From assembly GCF_015471405.1 (NCBI RefSeq), contig NZ_BLVZ01000004.1, forward strand, positions 248,001-312,000: 64,000 nt of DNA. Direction: 5' to 3'. The translations under genes were made by a program, and so were the position numbers. The stretch's first letter is position 1, and every line of letters starts with the position of its first letter. This stretch comes from Pseudomonas cichorii. Lineage in GTDB: Bacteria > Pseudomonadota > Gammaproteobacteria > Pseudomonadales > Pseudomonadaceae. The notes beneath the pieces were generated by a model. The model was given only the letters and a program-made list of their open reading frames with translations. It was not told where the DNA came from and searched no databases. Positions 32,203 through 43,104 of this stretch are shown here, piece by piece.

Positions 32203-34071
32203 TTAAATCCACAACTTCTTGAAGTCACGACCGCCGTAGATCAGGTTGACCATAGCGCGGGTCACCATGATGGCCGTGAACATCGAGGTAAAGATCCCGA
32301 GCGACATGGTCACCGCAAACCCTTTGACGGGGCCTGTGCCCATCGCAAAGAGAATGCCGCCGACCAGCAGCGTCGTCAGGTTGGCGTCGAGGATCGCCGT
32401 GTAGGCACGATCGAAACCTTCGTTGATTGCACGCTGCACACTCATGCCATTGGCGATTTCCTCACGAATCCGCGAGAAGATCAGCACGTTGGCGTCGACC
32501 GCCATACCCATGGTCAGAACGATACCGGCAATACCCGGCAAGGTCAGCGTTGCACCCAGCAGAGACATCAGCGCCAGCAGCATGACCATGTTGAAGGCCA
32601 GAGCGACAGTCGCGATCAGGCCGAAGAAACGGTAGATCGCCATGATGAACAGCGAAACGAACAGCATGCCCCACAGGGAAGCATCGATACCCTTGGTGAT
32701 GTTGTCGGCACCCAGGCTTGGACCGATTGTGCGTTCTTCAGCGAAGTACATCGGCGCCGCCAGACCACCGGCACGCAGCAGCAGCGCCAGCTCGGAGGAC
32801 TCACCCTGGCCGTTCAGACCGGTGATCCGGAACTGACTGCCCAGCGGCGACTGAATGGTCGCCAGACTGATGATTTTCTTGTCTTCCTTGAAAGTCTGCA
32901 CCGCCACGTCTTTCTCGACGCCATCGACCGTCTGCTTGACATAGGTCGTGGTCGGACGCTGCTCGATGAAGATCACCGCCATGCTGCGACCCACGTTGCT
33001 GCGGGTTGCACGGCTCATCAGCTCGCCACCGTGACCATCGAGGTTGATGTTCACCTGTGGACGGCCATGCTCGTCGAAACTCGCCTTGGCGTCGGTTACC
33101 TGATCACCGGTGATGATCAGACCACGCTCGACCGCAGCGGCAGGACGTCCGCCCTCGCGGAACTCGAACATCTCGGTGGTGCCCTTGGAGTCATCAGGGC
33201 CTGCGCCCAGACGGAACTCCAGGTTGGCCGTCTTGCCGAGAATACGCTTGGCTTCGGCAGTGTCCTGCACGCCCGGCAGCTCAACCACGATACGGTTGGC
33301 ACCCTGACGCTGGACCAGAGGCTCGGCAACACCCAGCTCGTTGACGCGGTTACGAACCGTAGTCAGGTTCTGCTTGATGGAATATTCGCGAATTTCAGCC
33401 AGCTTGGCTGCAGTCAGCGCCAGACGCAGAACAGGAATACCGTTCAACTCGGCAGGCGTGATTTCAAAGTCGGTGAAGCTCTTGCGGACCAGGGCACGGG
33501 CCTGTTCACGCTCGGCATCGTCGGTGAAACCCAACTGAATGACATTGTTGACTTGTGGAAGGCTGCGATAACGCACCTTCTCTTTGCGCAACAGAGTCTT
33601 GACTTCGCCTTCGTAGACTTTCAGGCGAGCATCGATGGCCTTGTCCATGTCCACTTCCAACAGGAAATGCACACCACCGGAAAGGTCCAGGCCCAGCTTC
33701 ATCGGGCTTGCGCCCAGGTTACGCAACCATGTCGGGGTAGTACGGGCCAGGTTGAGTGCGACGACATAGTCATCACCCAAAGCCTTGCGCACCACATCCT
33801 TGGCTGGCAACTGATCTTCCTGCTTGCTCAGACGCAACAAACCGCCCTTGCCATTCTCAGCCAGAGAGGAGGCCTTGACCGAGATACCGGCATCGGCAAG
33901 CGCCTTGCCTGCACGATCCAGATCCGCCTGACTGACCTGCAGCGCAGTACTGGCGCCACTGATCTGGATAGCCGAGTCGTCAGGGTAGAGATTGGGTGCG
34001 GAATAAATGAAACCGATCGCCAGCACCGCCAGGATCAGTACGTATTTCCACAGAGGGTATTTGTTCAGCAT
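32203..34071 (-). CDS. secD: Protein translocase subunit SecD
   Basis: The 622-aa partner of SecF begins MLNKYPLWKYVLILAVLAIG. It has a large periplasmic region containing MKLGLDLSGGVHFLLEVDMD, followed by five more membrane segments with GMAVDANVLIFSRIREEIAN and AINEGFDRAYTAILDANLTT. The ATG at 34071 is preferred to the GTG one codon upstream. yajC lies upstream on the same strand and secF downstream, the conserved cluster. Confidence 0.97.
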   Translation of the reverse strand: MLNKYPLWKYVLILAVLAIGFIYSAPNLYPDDSAIQISGASTALQVSQADLDRAGKALADAGISVKASSLAENGKGGLLRLSKQEDQLPAKDVVRKALGDDYVVALNLARTTPTWLRNLGASPMKLGLDLSGGVHFLLEVDMDKAIDARLKVYEGEVKTLLRKEKVRYRSLPQVNNVIQLGFTDDAEREQARALVRKSFTDFEITPAELNGIPVLRLALTAAKLAEIREYSIKQNLTTVRNRVNELGVAEPLVQRQGANRIVVELPGVQDTAEAKRILGKTANLEFRLGAGPDDSKGTTEMFEFREGGRPAAAVERGLIITGDQVTDAKASFDEHGRPQVNINLDGHGGELMSRATRSNVGRSMAVIFIEQRPTTTYVKQTVDGVEKDVAVQTFKEDKKIISLATIQSPLGSQFRITGLNGQGESSELALLLRAGGLAAPMYFAEERTIGPSLGADNITKGIDASLWGMLFVSLFIMAIYRFFGLIATVALAFNMVMLLALMSLLGATLTLPGIAGIVLTMGMAVDANVLIFSRIREEIANGMSVQRAINEGFDRAYTAILDANLTTLLVGGILFAMGTGPVKGFAVTMSLGIFTSMFTAIMVTRAMVNLIYGGRDFKKLWI

Positions 34072-34091
34072 CACGCCGCCCGCTTAGAACG

Positions 34092-34112
34092 CGGGGCGCC
34101 TTGCGCGCCCCG
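34092..34112. other. Hairpin between yajC and secD
   Basis: CGGGGCGC (34092-34099) pairs with GCGCCCCG (34105-34112) around a 5-nt loop. There is no T-tract, so partial attenuation or mRNA processing within the operon is more likely than full termination. Confidence 0.55.
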
Positions 34113-34132
34113 TCGATTGGTAAAAATGGTAC

Positions 34133-34468
34133 TCAGATCGCTTTCAGGGTGCCCTTTGGCAGAGTGGCAGCGATAGCGCCCTTCTGGATCTTCAGCTCAA
34201 CAGTGTCGGAAACCTCGATAACCACGAAGTCATCGGTCACTTTGTTGATCTTGCCAGCGATACCGCCAGTGGTAACGACTTCATCGCCCTTCTGCAGGTT
34301 GCTGAGCAGGTTTTTCTGCTCCTTGGCGCGCTTGGCCTGTGGACGCCAGATCATCAGATAGAAGATGACCAGGAAGCCGACCAGGAAGATCCACTCAAAG
34401 CCGGTGCCCGCAGGACCGGCAGCCGGTGCAGCAGCATCCGCGAAAGCGGGAGAGATGAAAAAGCTCAT
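34133..34468 (-). CDS. yajC: Sec translocon accessory protein YajC
   Basis: YajC is a small membrane protein that copurifies with SecDF. The 111-aa product has a short periplasmic N-terminus, one membrane helix (FEWIFLVGFLVIFYLMIW) and then the typical RPQAKRAKEQKNLLSNLQKG and GGIAGKINKVTDDFVVIEVS. It lies between tgt and secD on the same strand. Confidence 0.96.
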   Translation of the reverse strand: MSFFISPAFADAAAPAAGPAGTGFEWIFLVGFLVIFYLMIWRPQAKRAKEQKNLLSNLQKGDEVVTTGGIAGKINKVTDDFVVIEVSDTVELKIQKGAIAATLPKGTLKAI

Positions 34469-34521
34469 TTAGCGCTCCAATTGCATAATTAGTATAAGAA
34501 ACACGAAAAATCGGTTCTGTT

Positions 34522-36716
<2,195 letters not shown>

Positions 36717-36791
36717 GATGGTGTTCGATAAGCAGGGCCGGGGAGTTTATCCGGTTTGGAGAGATTAGTAAAAAACCTGCAAAAATCCTTG

Positions 36792-36820
36792 TTGACCAAC
36801 GGTATGCGCATCCCTATACT
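36792..36820 (+). promoter_or_regulatory. Promoter of tRNA-Leu
   Basis: TTGACC (36792-36797), a 17-nt spacer and TATACT (36815-36820) end 13 nt before the mature tRNA 5' end, as expected for a stable-RNA promoter. Confidence 0.85.
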
Positions 36821-36833
36821 TCGCCGCCATTGA

Positions 36834-36918
36834 GCCCTGATGGCGGAATTGGTAGACGCGGCGGATTCAAAATCCGTTTTCGAAAGGAGTGGGAGTTCGA
36901 GTCTCCCTCGGGGCACCA
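36834..36918 (+). tRNA. tRNA-Leu (anticodon CAA)
   Basis: The 85-nt sequence folds as a class II tRNA. The acceptor GCCCTGA pairs with TCGGGGC, the anticodon stem GCGGA/TCCGT holds the loop TTCAAAA with CAA at 36868-36870, and a long variable arm and a TTCGAGTC T-loop follow. CCA is encoded. It reads UUG codons. The 3' end borders the prophage region, so this gene is a likely integration site. Confidence 0.97.
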
Positions 36919-36928
36919 ACACAATGAA

Positions 36929-36959
36929 GAAAGGCCTTGAATTTAAAGGCCTTTTTTTT
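36929..36959 (+). terminator. Terminator of tRNA-Leu
   Basis: AAGGCCTT and AAAGGCCTT form a short stem around GAATTTA, followed by eight T. It starts about 10 nt after the tRNA. Confidence 0.88.
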
Positions 36960-37140
36960 CGTCTGGCGTAAATGTGGCGTAATGCGTGTCAACGGGTGAG
37001 GCATCTTGCCCCTCCTCTGTGCCTCGGTAGTCGGCAGTGTGATAGCCCTCCAACTTAACCACCCTCGGCAGTGTGAGCGCGTGCCACAGACAGGCCCGTA
37101 TGCGAGGTAAAGAAAAATTTCTACCCTTACCTCAAAAGCC

Positions 37141-37270
37141 TGTCAGATTTGTCAGATTGTATTGTCAATTACTCTATAAGCCTTGTTCTATATGGCTTTG
37201 AGAGCTTTCAATAACTGTCGGATAGATGTCGGATAGGTGTCAAACACTGACAGTACCTAGGTGTCAGATT
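37141..37270 (+). repeat. Iteron-like TGTC(A/G)GAT repeats
   Basis: TGTCAGATT occurs in tandem at 37141-37158 and again at 37262-37270. TGTCGGATAGA (37216-37226) and TGTCGGATAGG (37227-37237) are 11-bp tandem units, followed directly by TGTCAAACACTGACA (37238-37252), a small palindrome. Units phased by about one helical turn in AT-rich DNA are typical of a protein-binding or replication-origin array. Confidence 0.6.
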
Positions 37271-37665
37271 TTTATTTTTTTCACCCTTATAACTCATTGA
37301 TTCGTAAGGTTTTTATTTTTATACCGGCAGAACTGTACACCTACATCCACCCCCGTTGTCAGACGACAAACCCTGAGAAATCAAGGCCTGTAGCCGTGGT
37401 CCCGACAGATATCCACTGTCTGACAGGCTTTTTGGGGTGAACCTAAATAAAGGTTCGGTGGGAGGCCCAAGCTGCACGCACGTTTGACTAAATTGGAGCC
37501 GCCTCAACCATCGCCATGACGATGCAGAGCTGTGAAAGGGTCTGCACGCATCTGAATTCCCTCCAGGCCACAGCCCGCCTGACCTACACCACCTCCAGCC
37601 CGTTTGACGCACTGCAATCATATGCACCATTCCTGGAGCGGTGCCGATTTTGAAAACCCGCCCTT

Positions 37666-37761
37666 TCAGCGGTTTTTCAATTTTTCGCCCAATGAATCCG
37701 GGCACTCCAGCATTCCCCCGTCAATGACCGCCTGCAGCGCCGCTGTGCAACTGCGCTTCAT
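37666..37761 (-). CDS. Doubtful 31-aa open frame
   Basis: The reverse strand reads a 31-codon frame beginning MKRSCTAALQAVIDGGMLEC behind a GCAGAGAA sequence. Its residues look protein-like, but it is short and isolated and I recognise no homologue. It may be a remnant of an older mobile element. Confidence 0.2.
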   Translation of the reverse strand: MKRSCTAALQAVIDGGMLECPDSLGEKLKNR

Positions 37762-38585
37762 TTCTCTGCAAAACCTTTCACACAATGAAATGGCCGATCA
37801 CCTACAGAGGCCCACGGCCCGCCTGGGCTACAGGTTCGTTTGCACTACATTAGGATTTGCACAAAAAAAGGACGCAAAGCGCGTCGGCGGGAGGGGGATA
37901 AGTGCTTTTAAACTAAGATTTTCTTTCCGCAGCATCTTGGTGGGCAATGCTTTGGCAAGCAGGTCGTTTTCAGCAGGAGCAGCTACATTCGGGCGAGTAC
38001 TCAACTAAAACCATCCACGGCTACCGTTGACGCGGAATAGCCGTACAATCCCGCCAAAACCTCACCTCTCGGCCTTCCAGGCTGAGAAGAATCGCTCTAA
38101 GCTGCGAGGAGAGATCCAGCATCCAACGTGCTCAGTCCAAGGACGTCCGGCACTGGTAATTTTTCGTCTATTTGGGTGGTTTTTCGGAAGATCAAGGTGT
38201 CAGAGATGTCATGCGGAAAGTCAAAATCGAATTACCTCGAACCGTGCCAAGATAATTTTGAGATACACCTATGCTCCACGCTCTCGCACTGGATCGGCAA
38301 AGCCTCCCAGCGATCACAAAGGTCAAACTGAGCAACGAATGGGGCGCTATGCCTATCTTTTCTATGCTTGGCCACCACAGTGGATTGGAGCCTATAAAGG
38401 CAGGCCAAAGGCCACCCACTGATCTCGATTTTCTTTCGCTCAAAGGTATTTATTTTTTACTTGACAATTCATTGCGCATAACAAATCCCCGCATTCTGGT
38501 TGACTCTAAGCAAGGCTCCAATTTACCTTTCGGTTGCATACTAGCTTTTAGGTTGCGAAAAGTTATTAATGGGATCCATGCGCGC

Positions 38586-39677
38586 ATGAAAAAAAGAACG
38601 GAATCAGACTGGACGCAGCAAGTAATCGCTTCAAAGAGAGCACTAAATAACGCTACCTTTAAAAGGCGCTACAATCGCCTCAACTCAGAAAAAAACAAAG
38701 TTAGGTTGCTTTCAAGAACAGTAGTCTTAGCGCCTTCTATACTTTCTTTTTTTAATAAGCAATATAACTCTTTCTCGGTTTTCATTTCAGAGCTGATAGA
38801 TAACTGCGAAAAAGGGCAGGTGCTAATAGATTTTTCAAAAGTGCGAAGGGCAAAGGTGTCAGCACTTCTTGTTCTTTATGCAAATATTGAGCAGCTTCAG
38901 AAAATTCATAGCAATTCATCTATAATAAAAACCAAAGGACTAGTATCCAGAGAAGTGGCTATAATGTTTCGCACATTTGGTCTTTGGACTTTGACAGGCG
39001 AATCTAATATTCATTCCACAAGAGCTTATCCTGACTCAATAGAAATATGTACCATGCCACACGAATCTAATGCGGCGGGTGACCATAAAAAAGAATTAAG
39101 GAAAATATTAAAATACGCCCAAAGCAATGTGATGAAGTTTGGGATGCATGAAGGAAGTCTCTTAGCTTACAACGCCATAACAGAATCCATATCGAACGTA
39201 TGGCAGCATGCATATGATGACGTCTTTTTCAAAGATCCTGTGCCTATAGAGCTCCAGAACTGGTGGATTATTGTACAGTGTATACAGGATCAGTTTTTTG
39301 TATCCATGTATGATATGGGGGCAGGCATACCAACTACTATAAACACTAAACCGTGGGCTCCTGCGCTTATTGAAAGTATATCTAAGATTCTTGAAAAAAC
39401 TGGATTCTTTATACTTTCAGTTGATGCAAAGAGTATCAAGGCATCAGTTGATTATGGGAAGTCGCGTTTCAAGCAGGACAACCGAGGTAAAGGCTTAACC
39501 GAAGCTAAAGACTTTGTACAAAGAAATCCGCAGGGATCACTACTGATATTCAGCGGTCAAGGTCATTACACTTATAAGACCGAAGGGGACAAGGAGTCCC
39601 TTGGAACATTAAGCACGCCATTTAAGGGTACTTTGATTCAATGGAATCTAAAGTTGGAGAAAACAGATAATGTCTAA
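38586..39677 (+). CDS. STAS-like / GHKL-ATPase fusion protein, first gene of cargo island
   Basis: From ATG 38586 the product is 363 aa. A basic N-terminus is followed by a STAS-like segment at about residues 75-150 (VLIDFSKVRRAKVSALLVLY). A GHKL-type ATPase domain follows: an N box with Glu200, Asn204 and His208 (NAITESISNVWQHAY), a G1 box DMGAGIP at about 243, and a G2 box RGKGLTEAKDF at about 300. The frame is open back to ATG 38271 and neither start has a good Shine-Dalgarno. The later one is chosen because AT-rich coding begins near it. The layout recalls a fused anti-sigma kinase and its antagonist, but the cargo position suggests a defence or exclusion role. Function is unknown. Confidence 0.75.
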   Translation: MKKRTESDWTQQVIASKRALNNATFKRRYNRLNSEKNKVRLLSRTVVLAPSILSFFNKQYNSFSVFISELIDNCEKGQVLIDFSKVRRAKVSALLVLYANIEQLQKIHSNSSIIKTKGLVSREVAIMFRTFGLWTLTGESNIHSTRAYPDSIEICTMPHESNAAGDHKKELRKILKYAQSNVMKFGMHEGSLLAYNAITESISNVWQHAYDDVFFKDPVPIELQNWWIIVQCIQDQFFVSMYDMGAGIPTTINTKPWAPALIESISKILEKTGFFILSVDAKSIKASVDYGKSRFKQDNRGKGLTEAKDFVQRNPQGSLLIFSGQGHYTYKTEGDKESLGTLSTPFKGTLIQWNLKLEKTDNV

Positions 39678-40002
39678 AGTCACAATCGATGTTGGAAACG
39701 AGTTTTCTGACATGCCCTTTGGTCGAGATGACAAAGATGGTGATGATAACGGCTACCGATTCAGGAAAGATATCTTGCTCAAGGCGCTTGATAAATATGA
39801 GTATGTTGTTATCGATCTTTCTAATGTACTTGGATGCCCTTCCTCCTTTTCAGATGAGGCATTCGCAGGCCTTGTCATTTATGAAAAATTCTCAAAAGAG
39901 GAAGTGCTGAGAAGGATCTCCTTCATTACCGAGTTTGAAAGCATAAAAACCAACATAAAAAAATACATACTAGAAGCGAAGCCGATGACCGCTAAAGTTT
40001 GA
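39670..40002 (+). CDS. DUF4325 (STAS-like) protein, second gene of cargo island
   Basis: The 110-aa product has an acidic N-terminal loop (DDKDGDDNGYRF) and a STAS-like core: YEYVVIDLSNVLGCPSSFSD, then EAFAGLVIYEKFSKEEVLRR. The SSFSDEAF segment (Ser58, Ser59, Ser61) sits where SpoIIAA-type proteins carry the regulated serine. It overlaps the end of the ATPase gene by 8 nt, so the two are translationally coupled and probably form a complex. Partner switching by phosphorylation is my hypothesis. Confidence 0.78.
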   Translation: MSKVTIDVGNEFSDMPFGRDDKDGDDNGYRFRKDILLKALDKYEYVVIDLSNVLGCPSSFSDEAFAGLVIYEKFSKEEVLRRISFITEFESIKTNIKKYILEAKPMTAKV

Positions 40003-40017
40003 TGGGGATTACTGAGA

Positions 40018-40554
40018 ATGGATGTAGTTAAGCTTCTCGCGGAATATGGAATATTGGCTGTATTGTTAATGATTGCTGGCTGGCTTTTCGTGTTTAAAAA
40101 CTCTAGAGCACTGGCGCGCCAATCTGAGATTAACGCGCTTGCCAGTGCTATGGAAAAAACGCTACAAGAAATCTCTGACGAGAACTACAAGTTCTGGAAA
40201 GATTTGTCGGAAGACCGGGAAGAACATCTAGCGAAAAGCAAGCTATTCGCATCGTATATCGACTATCGCTGCAACATTGTGGAAAAGAAAATTTCTATTC
40301 TTTATAAGAAAAGTGAAGCCTGTTGGAATCCTGCTGTAGCCAGCTCAAGTTTTGTAAGTGACTCTATTGATCTGATTGCGAAAATACGCGACAAATCAAC
40401 AATAAACTCCGAAAAACTAGATCAATTACGCGACAGATATTCAAGAATAAGTACAATCAATAGCCTTACATTAAAGCTTTCCGGAAACATCTCATCTTTT
40501 GTGATTATGCGATTTCAACCAATGTCCGAATGGAAGTGGCCGGAAAACTACTAA
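40018..40554 (+). CDS. One-TM coiled-coil membrane protein, third gene of cargo island
   Basis: The 178-aa product starts MDVVKLLAEYGILAVLLMIA. It has one N-terminal membrane helix at about residues 7-27, a charged helical region likely to form a coiled coil (ALASAMEKTLQEISDENYKF onward) and a basic C-terminal half. No enzyme motif is visible. It begins 15 nt after the DUF4325 stop behind TGGGGA. Its membrane anchor makes it a plausible effector or sensor for the two preceding proteins. I do not recognise its family. Confidence 0.72.
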   Translation: MDVVKLLAEYGILAVLLMIAGWLFVFKNSRALARQSEINALASAMEKTLQEISDENYKFWKDLSEDREEHLAKSKLFASYIDYRCNIVEKKISILYKKSEACWNPAVASSSFVSDSIDLIAKIRDKSTINSEKLDQLRDRYSRISTINSLTLKLSGNISSFVIMRFQPMSEWKWPENY

Positions 40555-40925
40555 GCTTTAATTGGGCTCCATACGCAATTAATATTGGTCCCTAACAACT
40601 TCTCCAAGAGCAAACCTGATACTTTATATAAAAAATACCGCAGCGTTTTTGGATATAGATATCATATTTGTTTTGATGCGCTGGGTGCTGCCCTTACCAG
40701 GCGACCAAATGTAAGTCAAAAATAATCGCCTAGTTACGCCTACAGCAAAAGCAACGTCGTCAAAGTATAATTTCTTAGTGTGAGTTTCAAGAGGTTTAAG
40801 TGTGAAGTTTTAGCGCGCGCAGCCTCTGATGTGCAGATCACGCCTTCTGATCCTGAATGCAAGAGCAGGGTGTTTATAGGGATTGTGACTTGTATGAGTC
40901 AAACATATTCAACTGATATTAAAGT
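40555..40925. other. AT-rich gap between cargo island and tail operon end
   Basis: No gene is supported in these 371 nt. A weak dyad AGGCGA (40699-40704)/TCGCCT (40726-40731) flanks an AT-rich loop, and TATATAAAAAA and GATATAGATATC runs occur near 40620-40670. It probably holds the ends of the convergent cargo and tail transcripts. Confidence 0.4.
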
Positions 40926-41897
40926 TCAAAGTGTAACTGCTTCAAGCATTGCGGAAAGTAACGCAGCTTTAGTGGCATCAGCTATGAATGTTGCTGCATT
41001 GTTCGGCGGTGGTGACTGCCCATGAACGTGACCAGCGATCTGCGCGTTCATCTCTTGCAACAGATCTAGGGTGTCACACAGCACCTTGAAGATGTTCACG
41101 CCTCTGGAGCCTACCCAGTTCTTTGGAGCCTGCAGGCGCTGGCTTTCCTTCGCAATGCTCTGACGAAGCCCCTCGATCCGCTCATGCATGTCGCCACGGA
41201 CCGTTGAGTTATGCTTTTGAGCCACGACAAGGTTCAGATCCCGCGTAGTAGCCATGTGCAGGTCGTCCACCGCTACCAGGCTCGCAGATCCGGCTGACAA
41301 CAGCTTGAGCGCGCCCATCGCCTCGATCTTCTTGATCCCTCCGACCTTCTCCGTTGAATGATCATCCACGTTCCGTGTGTGGCTCTGGAATTGCTCCGAA
41401 TTGCTCAGGGCTTCGACCTCGCGCTCGATGGCTTCGTCCCGAATCTTGCCATCCGTCTTGCGCAGCCAGTTGCCGTCAGCGTCCACACGCTGTTGCGCCG
41501 CGTCGCTGTGCTGCCACACTTGGTCGCCTTTCGGGACTTTCGGCAGACTCAGGCCATGCGGCAGGATCGATTGAATGTAGGGTTTGCTGGGCAGGCCGTA
41601 GGCGAAGCTCACGACCACGCGGGTGCCTTCCTCTGGAAAGCCAAACATGCCCTTTTCATCGCCAGCATTGGACAGAGGCAACGGTACGCCGGCCAGCAAT
41701 GGCAGATCTGGATCAGGCTCGCCGTCTGGTGTCAGGACTTCGATATCGACGGCGTACCTCGGTCGAAAGTCGTCGCACAGTCCTGCGCTGGCCGGCGCGT
41801 CTGAAACGGACACCACACGGGCAAAGCGCGGCAGGTGGTAGCCGCCAGTCAGTTCTGGGAATTGGCGCTCTACGCTGCGCTTGATTGCGTCGTCCAT
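40926..41897 (-). CDS. Baseplate spike protein (gpV/VgrG gp5-like)
   Basis: The 323-aa product has an OB-fold region near residues 20-130 (FARVVSVSDAPASAGLCDDF and EEGTRVVVSFAYGLPSKPYI), as in phage spike proteins. Beta-repeat sequence follows (VDDHSTEKVGGIKKIEAMGA, HMATTRDLNLVVAQKHNSTV). The C-terminus reads VHGQSPPPNNAATFIADATK. This fits the needle-tip trimer that pierces the outer membrane. It is the last gene of the late tail operon, and its start overlaps the hub gene by 28 nt. Confidence 0.72.
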   Translation of the reverse strand: MDDAIKRSVERQFPELTGGYHLPRFARVVSVSDAPASAGLCDDFRPRYAVDIEVLTPDGEPDPDLPLLAGVPLPLSNAGDEKGMFGFPEEGTRVVVSFAYGLPSKPYIQSILPHGLSLPKVPKGDQVWQHSDAAQQRVDADGNWLRKTDGKIRDEAIEREVEALSNSEQFQSHTRNVDDHSTEKVGGIKKIEAMGALKLLSAGSASLVAVDDLHMATTRDLNLVVAQKHNSTVRGDMHERIEGLRQSIAKESQRLQAPKNWVGSRGVNIFKVLCDTLDLLQEMNAQIAGHVHGQSPPPNNAATFIADATKAALLSAMLEAVTL

Positions 41898-42574
41898 TTT
41901 ATCGCCATCTGTGTGCCGGCGAGTGTCACGCTTGTGATCCGCTCGCCCTGGTTGAATGAAACGCCCGGTCGCATGCCCGGAAGGGCCGCGATCATCGCGC
42001 TTTGATTTCCTTGATACCCGTCAAACAGGCTCACGGGCAGTTGGAGTGCAGATCGAGCACCGAAGAAGCTGTCAGCCCAGGATCCAGCGAACACCTCACC
42101 ATCGCCTTGCTGTTGCCAGATAAAGTCATCAATGCCGAATACCCGCCCGAGGCTGTCCATGGCCTGATATCCCGCTGCCAGGCTGTAGAAAAATGCGGTT
42201 TTGGTCCGGGTATAGGCCTTGTCCGGAACACGGAAACGCAGGCCTGTCTTGGTGCTGATATCAGCCAGCACGGCGCGCAGATCTGCATGCCGCATATTCA
42301 TTGGCAACGGGTTTGCAAGCACAGCGGCCAGCTCGCGGCAGAACACCACCTGCTCGATGCCGTTGGCCGCCGTGCAACGCTCAACGTAGCCAATGAAATG
42401 GCGCTGCAGCGTAGCTTCGTTGTAGCCAATATCGAACGTCACCAGGCCTTTCACCTGGTCGCTGGCCTTGATCGTGAACATGGCGCGCCCAGGGCTTTTC
42501 AGCTCCAGGCGCACCTCGTCGTTGACCAGGGGAACTACACTGCCGTCGATGGTCAGGATCTTGTGGAGTTTCAT
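41870..42574 (-). CDS. Baseplate hub protein (gpD/gp27-like)
   Basis: The 234-aa protein begins MKLHKILTIDGSVVPLVNDE. It has a fold pattern of phage late-control/hub proteins: a beta domain with GRAMFTIKASDQVKGLVTFD, YVERCTAANGIEQVVFCREL and a discharge-type helix ADLRAVLADISTKTGLRFRV. It is shorter than P2 gpD. Its position before the spike gene, with an ATGA overlap to the gene upstream, supports a hub role. Confidence 0.65.
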   Translation of the reverse strand: MKLHKILTIDGSVVPLVNDEVRLELKSPGRAMFTIKASDQVKGLVTFDIGYNEATLQRHFIGYVERCTAANGIEQVVFCRELAAVLANPLPMNMRHADLRAVLADISTKTGLRFRVPDKAYTRTKTAFFYSLAAGYQAMDSLGRVFGIDDFIWQQQGDGEVFAGSWADSFFGARSALQLPVSLFDGYQGNQSAMIAALPGMRPGVSFNQGERITSVTLAGTQMAIKWTTQSSAA

Positions 42575-43104
42575 GCCCCACCGCCCAGATAAGTGTCCAC
42601 CTTCTTCATTACGGCCTCAAAACCGGTCAGCTCTTCGGGCTTGGTGCTCCCATCCGATCCCGACACACCGTCACCAGGCGCGGATTGCGAGGCCACCGCG
42701 TTGCCGACGCGCCGGTTCTCGACTTTCTCCGGGTTCGACAGCTTTTCGCTCAGTGTGAACTGGATGATCCATTGGGCAAGGCTGTCGTCTTCGCGAGCAC
42801 TGACCCCATCGGCAAAGGTCACTTGCCGGACACCGAAGGCCTCGGCGGTGTCGTTCACGATCCGATACGTCGTGAGCTGGCCACCGCCTTCGGTACTCTC
42901 TGCCAGGCGCATCAAGGTGCGCAGGTTGGCTTTGTCCTTGTACCGAATAGTCATCGCCACGGTGAGGGTCTTTGGCTTGAAGCCCTTGTGTGAAGCGTCG
43001 GTCCCCGAAGTCTGGCCACTCATGTCGCCGGCCTCGATCTTGAGGTTTGCCGTTACCTTCATGCGGTTGCCGATGATCTGTTCACCATTGAGAAGGATCG
43101 TCAT
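42571..43104 (-). CDS. Baseplate complex protein
   Basis: From ATG 43104 the product is 177 aa, starting MTILLNGEQIIGNRMKVTAN. Features such as DMSGQTSGTDASHKGFKPKT and AFGVRQVTFADGVSAREDDS resemble proteins annotated as baseplate complex components in enterobacterial prophages. The C-terminus is Gly/Ser-rich. It overlaps both neighbours by about 4 nt. The exact position in the baseplate is unknown. Confidence 0.65.
   Translation of the reverse strand: MTILLNGEQIIGNRMKVTANLKIEAGDMSGQTSGTDASHKGFKPKTLTVAMTIRYKDKANLRTLMRLAESTEGGGQLTTYRIVNDTAEAFGVRQVTFADGVSAREDDSLAQWIIQFTLSEKLSNPEKVENRRVGNAVASQSAPGDGVSGSDGSTKPEELTGFEAVMKKVDTYLGGGA

Larger units (their letters stand above)
36960..38585. other. 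Long stretch with no convincing gene at the prophage left end
   Basis: Apart from the iteron-like block and a doubtful 31-codon frame listed separately, I see no gene I can support in these 1.6 kb. Base composition changes several times, with an AT-rich zone at 37,100-37,320, a mixed zone to about 38,430 and AT-rich again after that. Open frames on both strands resemble no family I know. It may be a decayed older insertion at the same tRNA or regulatory DNA of the cargo island. Confidence 0.5.

Noticed and set aside
37604..38008. 134-codon open frame on the + strand
   Set aside because: No Shine-Dalgarno, no recognisable family and a composition unlike coding DNA; cannot be supported.
38027..38422. 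131-codon open frame on the + strand upstream of the cargo island
   Set aside because: Overlaps the longer possible start of the ATPase gene and has no ribosome site or family; considered and left out.
40780..41025. 81-codon open frame on the + strand
   Set aside because: Runs into the 3' end of the spike gene on the other strand and has no ribosome site.
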